From Aminobacter aganoensis (GTDB lineage Bacteria; Pseudomonadota; Alphaproteobacteria; Rhizobiales; Rhizobiaceae): 64,000 nucleotides of DNA. Made by a program: the position numbers and the translations under genes. Positions 52,211 through 60,671 of the stretch are shown one piece after another. Each line of letters starts with the position of its first letter. Position 1 is the first letter of the stretch. The stretch spans positions 1 through 64,000 of the forward strand of contig NZ_JACHOU010000019.1 in NCBI RefSeq assembly GCF_014206975.1, given 5' to 3'. The notes under the pieces are model-generated. The model saw only the letters and a list, made by a program, of their open reading frames with translations, did no database searches and had not been told where the DNA came from.

Positions 52211-52633
52211 ATGAGCGGGATACCGCAGGCCCACGAACTTTGGCGCTCAGCCGTGCTCCATTACAAGGATTGGCGCCAGCGCCGGGCAGCCGTGCTAGAG
52301 ATCAGCCAGCTTGGCAACGACGGCGAACGCATGCTCGCGGAGTGCGGACTGACGCGGTCGGACTTCAGGCAGGCGATGCGCGCTGCCTTCGCCTCGAAGA
52401 TCCTGCTGCCTGAGGCCGTCAAGTCCAAGGGCGTCGATGCCGAGATATTCGAGAACCGCTACCCGGTGTGGAACCGCGACATGCGCCGGACCTGCATGAT
52501 GTGCTCGGCGCGACGCCTTTGCAGCGACCGGCTTTCCTCGGGCGAGTTCGAAGCGTCCTATCGGGATTTCTGCCCCAACGCAGGCAGCCTCGACGCCCTG
52601 GCTGAGCGCCGCGATTGCCGGTTGGCGGGCTGA
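52211..52633 (+). CDS. small Cys-containing protein, DUF6455-like
   Basis: A 140-residue cytosolic protein without membrane segments. The N-terminal half is helical and charged (HELWRSAVLHYKDWRQRRAA). The C-terminal half has a conserved-looking Cys pattern, RRTCMMCSARRLCSD and then YRDFCPNAGSL, that resembles the DUF6455 family. Four Cys in CxxC-x5-C...C spacing could bind a metal or iron-sulfur cluster. GGGAGG lies upstream of the ATG. It is convergent with the next gene at a 4-bp gap. Function is unknown. Confidence 0.75.
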   Translation: MSGIPQAHELWRSAVLHYKDWRQRRAAVLEISQLGNDGERMLAECGLTRSDFRQAMRAAFASKILLPEAVKSKGVDAEIFENRYPVWNRDMRRTCMMCSARRLCSDRLSSGEFEASYRDFCPNAGSLDALAERRDCRLAG

Positions 52634-52637
52634 CAGG

Positions 52638-52901
52638 TCAGGCCCTGGGAGCCATGACACTGAGCAGACGGGCGCGGCGATAAGCATCGGGGATTGACAG
52701 CGCCCAGACGAACAGGCCGCCGGCGTGCCGGCCGATGAACGAGGTTTCGGGCGTCGTGGTGACATAGGAAATCACCGCGAACAGGACGACGAAGAAAGCA
52801 AAGGCAAGCCCTCGCTTGGGATCGCGGACCGCGACGTGACCGGCGCCCGGCAGGACGACCGCCAAGGCGAGCACGAGATAGGGGTTGATCGGCTTGGCCA
52901 T
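52638..52901 (-). CDS. small membrane protein of unknown function
   Basis: An 87-residue protein with two predicted membrane helices: PYLVLALAVVLPGAGHVAVR (Gly/Pro-rich in the manner of TM2-like small proteins) and LAFAFFVVLFAVISYVT. A Tyr-Arg-Arg rich C-terminus follows. It ends at the convergent stop of the DUF6455-like gene and starts nine bases after the upstream gene, so the two minus-strand genes 53609-52638 form a pair. I do not recognise a function. Confidence 0.7.
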   Translation of the reverse strand: MAKPINPYLVLALAVVLPGAGHVAVRDPKRGLAFAFFVVLFAVISYVTTTPETSFIGRHAGGLFVWALSIPDAYRRARLLSVMAPRA

Positions 52902-52910
52902 CGATCTTCC

Positions 52911-53609
52911 TCAGGCTGCTTCATAGGCCAATGCTGCGCGCTCGTCCTCGGCAAGGACGGCGCTCAGCGCTTCGGCCTCGGCAAGGGCGGCACGCACGAG
53001 TTCGGGCGGTATGGCGGTCAGCGGAAAGCGCGCCTGCCGGAGCACTTTGTGCGCACCGGGCTCGCCTTGCGCGGCTTGCCTTATGATGCGCGTGCCGCCC
53101 GGCGTGATGACGGCTTCCTTGACCGTGGGATCGACAAACAGGTTCCTGAACAGTGCCGAGACTCGCTCGGCCTGCCAGGCCGTCGCGCGGCCATCGCCAC
53201 GCATCAGCAATGATGCTTCCGTCTCGGGAGGCGCCATCCAGTCCGGCATGTCGTGGACGAGCGAATAATATTCGGCGCCGGTCGGGCGGGCCAGCGCTCC
53301 AATGGTCGGCCGCGAACGGTTGCGCTGCTCGCTGAGCGTGACCCTGAGCCAGAGCTGGGGCAAACGGCGCGTGACCATGGTGTCGGCGATGAGTTCGATC
53401 TTTGCCTGCCTGCCATCTTCGAGCCGGCCCACGACGACAGGAAAATGATCGGGCCCGAAACTGATGCGGGAACTGGCAAACAGCCTCGCAGCGTCGTCGA
53501 GCAGGCCTTTGCGCTCGGCCAGTGCAGCGTGGTGATCGCGAACGGCGCACATGCCCATCCAGCCGCATGCAGCCGCGGCGAAGACTGAGAGGGCGATGGT
53601 GGTGAGCAT
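52911..53609 (-). CDS. hypothetical single-span membrane or exported protein
   Basis: A 232-residue protein. An N-terminal hydrophobic segment (MLTTIALSVFAAAACGWMGM) may be a signal anchor. The rest is soluble and mixed alpha/beta (RISFGPDHFPVVVGRLEDGR, YYSLVHDMPDWMAPPETEAS), with no enzyme motif I recognise. The ATG at 53609 gives the hydrophobic N-terminus; the frame stays open to 53909 but that part is unlike a protein start. It is co-directional with and nine bases upstream of the 87-residue membrane protein, suggesting joint function. Confidence 0.7.
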   Translation of the reverse strand: MLTTIALSVFAAAACGWMGMCAVRDHHAALAERKGLLDDAARLFASSRISFGPDHFPVVVGRLEDGRQAKIELIADTMVTRRLPQLWLRVTLSEQRNRSRPTIGALARPTGAEYYSLVHDMPDWMAPPETEASLLMRGDGRATAWQAERVSALFRNLFVDPTVKEAVITPGGTRIIRQAAQGEPGAHKVLRQARFPLTAIPPELVRAALAEAEALSAVLAEDERAALAYEAA

Positions 53610-53668
53610 TGGGGCCGCCTTGTTGCGAAAATGGCGGCGCGAGGTCCGCGCCGCCATTCCCTGGTAGG

Positions 53669-55066
53669 TCAGTAACCGACTGGCTTCGGCCAGGGCATGG
53701 TGAACTGGTCGCCGCGGCGCACGAACTGGTAGCGCCGGAAGTGGAACCAGAGCGATGCCACGATGTAGAAGCACATCATCGCGCTGAGCTGCGTGCCATA
53801 GCCGAGGAACACGGCGAAATAGGCGGTCGAGCACAGGATCAGCAGGACGATCGTCGGCAACGGGTGGAACGGATGCACATAGCCGCGCTTGATCGTGTCG
53901 AGCGGCCACTTGTTACGGAACATCACCATGTTGAAGGTCATGAAGGTGTATCCGAGCAAACCCGACAGGATCGAGAAGGTCACGACCTGGTCAAGCGGTG
54001 CGCCGAGCGCGAAGATAAGCGCGATCGGAACAAGGAAGACGATGGCGCGGTAGGGCGTCCGGTAGACCGGATGCACGGCACCGAACCAGCTCGGCAGGTA
54101 GCGGTCGCGGCCCATCGAGAACCAGGCGCGCGAGGCGTCGTTGATGCAGCCATTGGCCGACGCCAGCGTGGCGAAGGTCGTGCCGACGAACAGCAGGATC
54201 ATCAAGCCGGTGCTGCCGGTGACGCGAGCGGCATCGAACAGCGGTGTACCCGCCTGGCCGAGATATTCCCACGGCACCAGGCCCGAGCAGACATACCAGG
54301 TCATGGTCGCGGCAATCAGCAGTGTCATGATGCCAGCCATGGTTCCGTAGGGCAGCGAACGTGCCGGCGAGCGCACTTCCTCGGCCGCCTGGCAGGTGCC
54401 TTCGATGCCGAGATAGTACCAGAGGCCAAAATGCAGCGCCGCAACGATGCCTACCCAGCCGTAAGGCAGCGGATCGGTGGTAACCGCCGAGAAGTCGAGC
54501 GGAACGTTGGAGGCGCCGAACTGCACGGAGACGAACAGCGTGATGATCGCCAGGAAGGCGACTGCGGTGATGACCAGATTGAAGGTCAGCGTCGCCAGCA
54601 CGCCGCGATAGTTTAGCCACGCCAGGAACATGATGGCGAGGATGATGAAGGGCTGCTGATTGAGCCCGGAATGCCCTTGCATGCCCGCAACCGTGTCGAG
54701 CAGGAAGCCGACGGTGATCGCGTTGGCCGCCTCCAGCATGGTGTAGGCCATGACCAGGAACAGGCCGACATTAAAGGCCATCAACGGGCCGACGATGTGC
54801 TTGGCCTGGGCATACTGGCCGCCAGCCGCGGCGACCGTCGACGTCACCTCGGAATCGATCATGGCGACGCAGGTATAGAGCAGGCCGGCAACCCAGCAGG
54901 CGACGAGACCGGCGATCATGCCACCTTTGCCGACCGAGAAGTTCCAACCCATATATTCGCCGACGAGCACGATGCCGACGCCGAGCGCCCAGATATGGGC
55001 CGGGCCCAGCACGCGCAGCAGCTGAAGCCGTTCAGGCTCCCCTGCCGTTGAAGTTACATTTGCCAT
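53669..55066 (-). CDS. APC-superfamily permease (ethanolamine/amino-acid type)
   Basis: A 465-residue permease with about twelve helices. The first helix has the APC substrate-binding pattern IWALGVGIVLVGEYMGWNFS, and LYTCVAMIDSEVTSTVAAAGGQYAQAKH resembles the ethanolamine-permease branch (second helix and following loop). A conserved NGCINDASRAWFSMGRDRYL block follows. It is the last gene of a minus-strand operon after three mini membrane-protein genes with gaps of 10-12 bp. That is an unusual setting for an APC carrier, which normally works alone. The substrate is a guess (an amine or amino acid). The ATG follows GAGGGGACGACG. Confidence 0.88.
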   Translation of the reverse strand: MANVTSTAGEPERLQLLRVLGPAHIWALGVGIVLVGEYMGWNFSVGKGGMIAGLVACWVAGLLYTCVAMIDSEVTSTVAAAGGQYAQAKHIVGPLMAFNVGLFLVMAYTMLEAANAITVGFLLDTVAGMQGHSGLNQQPFIILAIMFLAWLNYRGVLATLTFNLVITAVAFLAIITLFVSVQFGASNVPLDFSAVTTDPLPYGWVGIVAALHFGLWYYLGIEGTCQAAEEVRSPARSLPYGTMAGIMTLLIAATMTWYVCSGLVPWEYLGQAGTPLFDAARVTGSTGLMILLFVGTTFATLASANGCINDASRAWFSMGRDRYLPSWFGAVHPVYRTPYRAIVFLVPIALIFALGAPLDQVVTFSILSGLLGYTFMTFNMVMFRNKWPLDTIKRGYVHPFHPLPTIVLLILCSTAYFAVFLGYGTQLSAMMCFYIVASLWFHFRRYQFVRRGDQFTMPWPKPVGY

Positions 55067-55076
55067 CGTCGTCCCC

Positions 55077-55244
55077 TCAGATCTCGTGGCGCTCTGCCGT
55101 CGCCTCGATCTCGCCTTCGCGAGAGGAGATCAGCAGTTCGTTGTCATAGGTGGTGTCGATGCGGATGAGGTCGATGAGCATCAGCACGCCGAACATGGCC
55201 GAGAGTGCCCAAGCCACGTATTCCAGGATGTTCCAGGTATCCAT
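55077..55244 (-). CDS. 55-residue single-span membrane protein
   Basis: A small gene between the 126-residue protein and the permease. The protein has one membrane helix (NILEYVAWALSAMFGVLMLI) followed by an acidic, charged tail (REGEIEATAERHEI). GGGAGAGG stands before the ATG. Spacing is 12 bp to the gene upstream and 10 bp to the permease downstream, so it is clearly inside the operon. Too short for family recognition; the operon position and codon-periodic composition support it as real. It may be an accessory subunit of the APC permease. Confidence 0.75.
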   Translation of the reverse strand: MDTWNILEYVAWALSAMFGVLMLIDLIRIDTTYDNELLISSREGEIEATAERHEI

Positions 55245-55256
55245 AGTGGCCTCTCC

Positions 55257-55637
55257 CTATGGCTTCTTGCCGAAGCGTTCTTCGATGACTTCGCGATATT
55301 CCTTGTCGGACAGCCGTACGACCATGACGAAGTAGCCGATGACCAGCACCGCCATGACGATCAGCGCGACCCAGCTGAAGCTGTAGTCGAACCGGGCGGT
55401 GATGATGTCATTGGCTGCTGCCGGATCGGTGATGCCGAGAGCGGCCCATTGCTGCTGCTCGGTGGCGTTCTGGCCGAGCGCTTCCCAGGTCGGGTTGGCG
55501 ATTGGGTTGGGCACCTTGGCGGCGCCGGCGAGGCCCAGGTAGAGCGGAATGTAGAGCGCGCCGACGGTGAGCACGAGCAAAGTCAGGACGTCAAAAATCT
55601 GGCCCGCGAGGCCCTGTTTTGGAGGTTTGTAAGCCAT
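55257..55637 (-). CDS. 126-residue two-span membrane protein
   Basis: Two membrane helices (VLTLLVLTVGALYIPLYLGL, about 16-38, and VALIVMAVLVIGYFVMVV, about 90-108) flank a polar, probably extracytoplasmic loop of about 50 residues rich in Asn, Pro and Gln. The C-terminus is charged (DKEYREVIEERFGKKP). AGGAAACGCACA precedes the ATG. It is the second gene of the four-gene permease operon, with 11- and 12-bp gaps. I recognise no family; a role as partner of the permease is inferred from operon structure. Confidence 0.78.
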   Translation of the reverse strand: MAYKPPKQGLAGQIFDVLTLLVLTVGALYIPLYLGLAGAAKVPNPIANPTWEALGQNATEQQQWAALGITDPAAANDIITARFDYSFSWVALIVMAVLVIGYFVMVVRLSDKEYREVIEERFGKKP

Positions 55638-55648
55638 TGTGCGTTTCC

Positions 55649-55966
55649 TCAGCCTCGGCGACGCCGCATCTCGTCGAGATGCTTGAGGTCAAGGCCATAG
55701 ATGAAGTGTTTGTCTTCGACGTAGTGGCGCAGCATGGCGACGATGGCCGCCGTGTTGAACGTCAGCACCAGCGCGCAGGCGATCGACAGGATCACGCGGA
55801 TGGCGGGCAGCGAGATGTAGGACCAGACGCTGAACAGAGCAAACAACATGGTGCACCACAGCACCACGACAAAAATCACAAGGCCTGCTCGATCGCGTCC
55901 GTGCATCTTGTCGATGCGCTGCTCAAGCGTCGCATCTCCGCTTCGATGGGCTAGTGTTGCTTCCAT
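55649..55966 (-). CDS. 105-residue two-span membrane protein
   Basis: The first gene of the permease operon. A charged N-terminus (about 27 residues) precedes two helices (LVIFVVVLWCTMLFALFSVW and VILSIACALVLTFNTAAIVA) and a C-terminal tail EDKHFIYGLDLKHLDEMRRR. The ATG at 55966 has an exceptionally strong AGAGGAGGAGG five bases upstream. In-frame upstream ATGs to 56080 would run through the palindrome at 56005-56020 and are rejected. No family is recognised. With the 126- and 55-residue proteins it may form an accessory membrane module for the APC permease. Confidence 0.78.
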   Translation of the reverse strand: MEATLAHRSGDATLEQRIDKMHGRDRAGLVIFVVVLWCTMLFALFSVWSYISLPAIRVILSIACALVLTFNTAAIVAMLRHYVEDKHFIYGLDLKHLDEMRRRRG

Positions 55967-56336
55967 TTTCCTCCTCCTCTCGGCCGTTTTCGGCTTCATT
56001 ATGCGGGAAATTAATTTCCCCTGAGGAATGTCCGGCAAACTTAAATTGCTGTCAAGTGAAGCCGCGATCACATGCCGCACCCAGGCTTTAGGCCAGAGCA
56101 GAACGACATTGAAACGATTGAGTTTTATGGATTTGGCAGGATGTCGGAAATTTTACGGGACAGGCCCGAAGCCCCATGCGGAGGGGTCACAAAGGACGTT
56201 TTGGCTGCCAAAGCGTCAATTTGAGGTGGCGATACGGGAGTCACAAACGGTCGGCGTCGGGAGAGCGACACTCATGATTTTCGGCAGGCAATGATGCCTG
56301 CCGAGTTGATTGATCGGCCAAGCGGCTACAGCGAAC
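55967..56336. other. 370-bp intergenic region upstream of the permease operon
   Basis: It contains the perfect palindrome at 56005-56020, a hairpin TCGGCAGGCA-ATGA-TGCCTGCCGA (56281-56304, 10-bp perfect stem) close to the end of the phytase-like gene, and otherwise no supported gene. A plus-strand open frame at 56028-56294 has no family features or ribosome site. The hairpin probably marks the 3' end of the DUF4956 operon transcript. Confidence 0.65.
56005..56020. promoter_or_regulatory. perfect 16-bp palindrome upstream of the permease operon
   Basis: GGGAAATTAATTTCCC is self-complementary over all 16 bases and lies 39-54 bp before the first start codon of the four-gene operon, in an AT-rich stretch that stands out locally. 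This is the expected position for an operator or activator site of that operon. I cannot assign it to a regulator; none is coded next to it. Confidence 0.65.
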
Positions 56337-57272
56337 TCAGTCCGGCTTGATGACCGAAAACAGGACGAATTCAGTCGACGGCGTTTCCTTCTTGGTCTTG
56401 TCGGTCACGGCCAGATAGAGCTCGTCGGTGAGACGGGCCATGCCTTCGAAGTTGTCGTTCAGCAGCGTGCTGGCACCTGCATCGAGTTCCGTCGCCGTGC
56501 ATGTCTCGGCAGCGCAGGCCTGCGGGTCGACGACGCGCAACCGGCCAATGCTCGGACCGCCCTTGGTTTCACGCGTGCGTTCGAGCACCAGCAATTGCCC
56601 GCCGGGCATCGTCTCGATGGCCTTCAGGTTGCTTCGCTTGGGCTGGAAGGTCGGGAAAGTCCAGCGTCCGCCATCCAGGCCGTAGATCGTGTGCGTGTCG
56701 CCGGGCTGGCCCTGCATCGCCTCCTCCGGCGCCGTCACGATGCCGCGATCGATCGTGGCGGCCACCGCTTCCAGCCGGCTGTTCGGCTCATTGTATTGGG
56801 CGACGTCCGACAACGTGCCCGGCAGAGTCAGCGCTTCGATCGGCGTGCCGTCGGGCTTGAAGCGATGGATCGCGGGACCGTCCTCGAAGGCGACGAGGAG
56901 CTCGCCGTCCGACGGCGTGCCGTTGTCGCCATTCACCACGGCGAGCCCTTCGGCATTGACGAGCGCGGGGGTCGTGCCGGTGGCGAGCTGAACCGAAAAC
57001 ACCGGCTCCATGCTGGCGATCTTGTTGTCTTTGATCTCCACGCGGAAATGATGCAGCACGCCGTCGTCCGAAACCGCATAGAGCAATTTGTCGTCCGCAT
57101 CCCAGGCCAGGCCGGACAGTTCGTTGATGTTGTGACCGCCCGGTCCACTGGCCGGGCTGGCCTTGCTGTCGAGCAAGGTCAGCGCGAAGCTGGACGACTG
57201 TGCCATCGCCAAGGATCCAGGCGCCAGGACCGTGGTGCACAGAAGCAGTGCCGGCAAGATTTTCTTGATCAT
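56337..57272 (-). CDS. phytase-like esterase domain protein, exported
   Basis: A 311-residue periplasmic protein. The signal peptide (MIKKILPALLLCTTVLAPGS, cleaved after LAMA) precedes a beta-propeller-like domain of the 'esterase-like activity of phytase' family. Blocks include INELSGLAWDADDKLLYAVS, NAEGLAVVNGDNG and NDNFEGMARLTDELYLAVTD. AGGAG precedes the ATG by ten bases; the frame is open upstream to 57551 but that is not protein-like. It is the third gene after DUF4956 and the VTC-domain gene, 11 bp downstream. It may hydrolyse a phosphate or carboxyl ester in the periplasm; the substrate is unknown. Confidence 0.85.
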   Translation of the reverse strand: MIKKILPALLLCTTVLAPGSLAMAQSSSFALTLLDSKASPASGPGGHNINELSGLAWDADDKLLYAVSDDGVLHHFRVEIKDNKIASMEPVFSVQLATGTTPALVNAEGLAVVNGDNGTPSDGELLVAFEDGPAIHRFKPDGTPIEALTLPGTLSDVAQYNEPNSRLEAVAATIDRGIVTAPEEAMQGQPGDTHTIYGLDGGRWTFPTFQPKRSNLKAIETMPGGQLLVLERTRETKGGPSIGRLRVVDPQACAAETCTATELDAGASTLLNDNFEGMARLTDELYLAVTDKTKKETPSTEFVLFSVIKPD

Positions 57273-57283
57273 CTCGTTTTCTC

Positions 57284-58096
57284 CTATTGTTGGGTGGCCA
57301 TGGGCTGTGCCCCTTGGCTGGGAAAGCCGCCAAGCTTGCGCAAGGCCGGCAGGAACTTGTTGTGCTTGGTGCCTGGGTTGAGCAGCGCGGTGCCGACGCA
57401 ATATTTCGAGCACCGTTTCGTCGGATGCTGATGCAGCGCCCTCAGTATGGCGTCTGCAACACCATTGCCGTTGGCCGACTTCGTTTCGATGATGAACAGG
57501 CCATCGTCGACGGCGTGCTGTGCCTCCGGAGTGAAGAACTGCAGGCCACAATCGATCGTCATGCGCTCGCCGCCTTGCTTGGCGACCAGCGTCATGCGCC
57601 GGTAGCGCATGTCGATGACGCGGGACAGCTGGTGCGGAAAGGGCTGGCCGTACTGGGCTCGGTACACGTCGTCGATGTAGGTGATGGCCGCATCGTCCAG
57701 GACACCGAACTTCGCCGGATCCCGGTCGAGGCGCTTCTTGACGGTGATGCCGCGCTTGTCCTTCAGCTTGACTTCAAGGAAGCAAAGGCCAGCCTCGGCA
57801 TAGCGGCGAACCCTGACCTTGGCGCGCTGGCGCCTGCCCTGGTGGTGGTCGAAATAGCTGCGCCGGTCGGCATCGTCGAAGTAGCAGGTCTCGTAGGTGA
57901 AGGCCCGCAATCCATCGATTTCGAGCATGTCGAAAGCCTGGGCCAGGTCGCCGGCGGCGTGCTTGAGCACGGTGGCGTCGACGACGTACTTGTTGTCCAG
58001 CCGCTCGAGCATGGCGGCTTTGCCGTTCAGCTGGGAAAGGCTGATGGGCAAGAAGCCGCGCTCCAGCCAGGAGTCAGTGCTTGCGATAATGGACAT
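57284..58096 (-). CDS. VTC-domain (polyphosphate polymerase-like) protein
   Basis: A 270-residue protein with the VTC tunnel-fold seen in the yeast vacuolar polyphosphate polymerase. The N-terminal RLDNKYVVDA is the substrate-binding Lys region. Charged strands follow with KVRVRRYAEAGLCFLEVKLK and GITVKKRL, then MTLVAKQGGERMTIDCGLQF and IIETKSANGNG at the C-terminal end. Basic and acidic residues on alternating strands are the family mark for triphosphate and metal binding. The ATG at 58096 lies 23 bp inside the DUF4956 gene. Bacterial members often sit with DUF4956 membrane proteins. Polyphosphate synthesis is a family inference. Confidence 0.87.
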   Translation of the reverse strand: MSIIASTDSWLERGFLPISLSQLNGKAAMLERLDNKYVVDATVLKHAAGDLAQAFDMLEIDGLRAFTYETCYFDDADRRSYFDHHQGRRQRAKVRVRRYAEAGLCFLEVKLKDKRGITVKKRLDRDPAKFGVLDDAAITYIDDVYRAQYGQPFPHQLSRVIDMRYRRMTLVAKQGGERMTIDCGLQFFTPEAQHAVDDGLFIIETKSANGNGVADAILRALHQHPTKRCSKYCVGTALLNPGTKHNKFLPALRKLGGFPSQGAQPMATQQ

Positions 58097-58658
58097 TGAG
58101 CTTCGCCATTTCGGTGATGTAATCGAGCTGGAGGACCTGGTAGGACAGCACATCGACGCCGAGCCGTGTGGACAGCTCCGCGCGCATGGCCACCGGATCC
58201 GACAGCAGCGCCAGATGGATCTTGTCGAGCGAGACCTTGGTGCCGCTGACAGACTGAAGCATCTTCGGATGGTCGATGACGTAGGCACCGATCAGCACGA
58301 ACAGCACGGTTGCGGCCGCGAACGGGATTGTGGTTCCTTGCACGGAGGAAATCACCGCAATGGCGACGCTGCCGAAGAAATAGGTCATCTCCGTCTTGCT
58401 GAGCGGTTCGGAGCGAAGCGTGAAAAGCGCCAGGATCGCAAACAGACCGAAGCCGGCTGCCACGCCGAAATCGACCACCGAAAGCACGGTGAGGACCGCG
58501 AAAACAAAAATGTTGAACAATGCGGCGGCGGTGACGAGTTCCTTGTCGCGATAGCGCCGGTAGTACATGCCGAACAACAGGATCGACATGCCGGTGACGT
58601 CCACGGCAAAGCGCACGAATTCCATGACGAAGAGGTTCTGCAGCAGTTGAGGTGTCAT
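58074..58658 (-). CDS. DUF4956 membrane protein
   Basis: A 194-residue protein with an N-terminal membrane domain of four or so helices (FAVDVTGMSILLFGMYYRRY, LFNIFVFAVLTVLSVVDFGV, GFGLFAILALFTLRSEPLSK, TYFFGSVAIAVISSV) and a soluble C-terminal part of about 70 residues (KVSLDKIHLALLSDPVAMRA). RSEPLSKTEMTYFF is typical of DUF4956. GGGGAGG precedes the ATG. It overlaps the VTC gene by 23 bp, so the two proteins are probably made in a fixed ratio and may work as a complex at the inner membrane. Confidence 0.88.
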   Translation of the reverse strand: MTPQLLQNLFVMEFVRFAVDVTGMSILLFGMYYRRYRDKELVTAAALFNIFVFAVLTVLSVVDFGVAAGFGLFAILALFTLRSEPLSKTEMTYFFGSVAIAVISSVQGTTIPFAAATVLFVLIGAYVIDHPKMLQSVSGTKVSLDKIHLALLSDPVAMRAELSTRLGVDVLSYQVLQLDYITEMAKLNVHYRKH

Positions 58659-58759
58659 TTCGACCTCCCCTTGCGAACGAGGCGTGTACCCACGCGGGCT
58701 GCCTCGAATGGGTTAAGCAGCAAGCAGCCCGGAGGCGCTGACGGACAAAGGGTTGGCAT
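58655..58759 (-). CDS. possible 34-residue leader peptide upstream of DUF4956
   Basis: A short open frame with AGGAG seven bases before the ATG ends in TGA overlapping the DUF4956 start (ATGA). The peptide, beginning MPTLCPSAPPGCLLLNPF and ending LVRKGRSK, has no recognised family. Its ribosome site and exact stop/start overlap suggest translational coupling or attenuation. It may also be a chance frame in the mRNA leader, because DUF4956 has its own strong ribosome site. Confidence 0.35.
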   Translation of the reverse strand: MPTLCPSAPPGCLLLNPFEAARVGTRLVRKGRSK

Positions 58760-59055
58760 GTTCCATCTCCTGAATTTTTTGCCGCCATGGCGGCGACGTC
58801 AGGAAGAACGGACGAAAACAGACTCTATTCCGCCGCAGGCAACTTTTTTCTGCGATTGGGAAAATTGAGATAAGTAACGTAATTCAATGCCTTACAATCA
58901 GGTGCACCGGTCTTTATGAAAGACTGATGACAATTTCATGAATGACGCCGGCTTCCAAACGGACATCTTTGATTATCTTGAAAGGCGCTAATATTAGCCC
59001 GTGCCGTTGCTGACCACCGAATGGATACGGGTGCGGGCACAGATCCAAGACAAAG
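58760..59055. other. intergenic region between DUF4956 and S8 peptidase genes
   Basis: No gene is supported. It holds the perfect 14-bp palindrome GCCGCCATGGCGGC (58781-58794) just before the leader ribosome site, an AT-richer stretch (about 58850-59000) that should include the promoter of the minus-strand DUF4956 operon, and a 6-bp inverted repeat GTCTTT-ATG-AAAGAC (58910-58924). Confidence 0.5.
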
Positions 59056-59083
59056 AAAAAGCCGCCGCGGTTCCCGCAGCAGC
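59056..59083 (-). terminator. Rho-independent terminator of the S8 peptidase gene
   Basis: Read on the minus strand, GCTGCTGCGG (59083-59074) pairs with CCGCGGCGGC (59070-59061), with two G-U pairs and a 3-nt loop, followed by five T (59060-59056). It lies 31 bp beyond the peptidase stop. Confidence 0.75.
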
Positions 59084-59114
59084 TTCCATTGTTCGACTGA
59101 CGATAGAAGTCGCT

Positions 59115-60515
<1,401 letters not shown>

Positions 60516-60598
60516 CGTTCGGCCTTTCCTAGGGTGTAGCGCATCGGCGTCAATTGTTAGCGATCCACATAAGCCTGCCGGCATCCCATATCATTTCG

Positions 60599-60614
60599 AA
60601 TGCATTTGTGCATT
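60599..60614. promoter_or_regulatory. inverted repeat between S8 peptidase and ECF sigma genes
   Basis: AATGCA-TTTG-TGCATT is a perfect 6-bp inverted repeat, 84 bp upstream of the peptidase start and 58 bp upstream of the ECF sigma start. It is central in the divergent region and a candidate site for common control. I could not find a convincing ECF-type -35/-10 pair by eye. Confidence 0.45.
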
Positions 60615-60671
60615 TTGGGCCAACGGACGAATGTCCTTTTTATTCCATGGGGAGCGACAGGGTACGACCGC

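Noticed and set aside
56028-56294. 88-codon plus-strand frame between the permease and phytase-like operons
   Set aside because: No ribosome site, no membrane or domain features, and it lies over the upstream control region; its end enters the 56281 hairpin.
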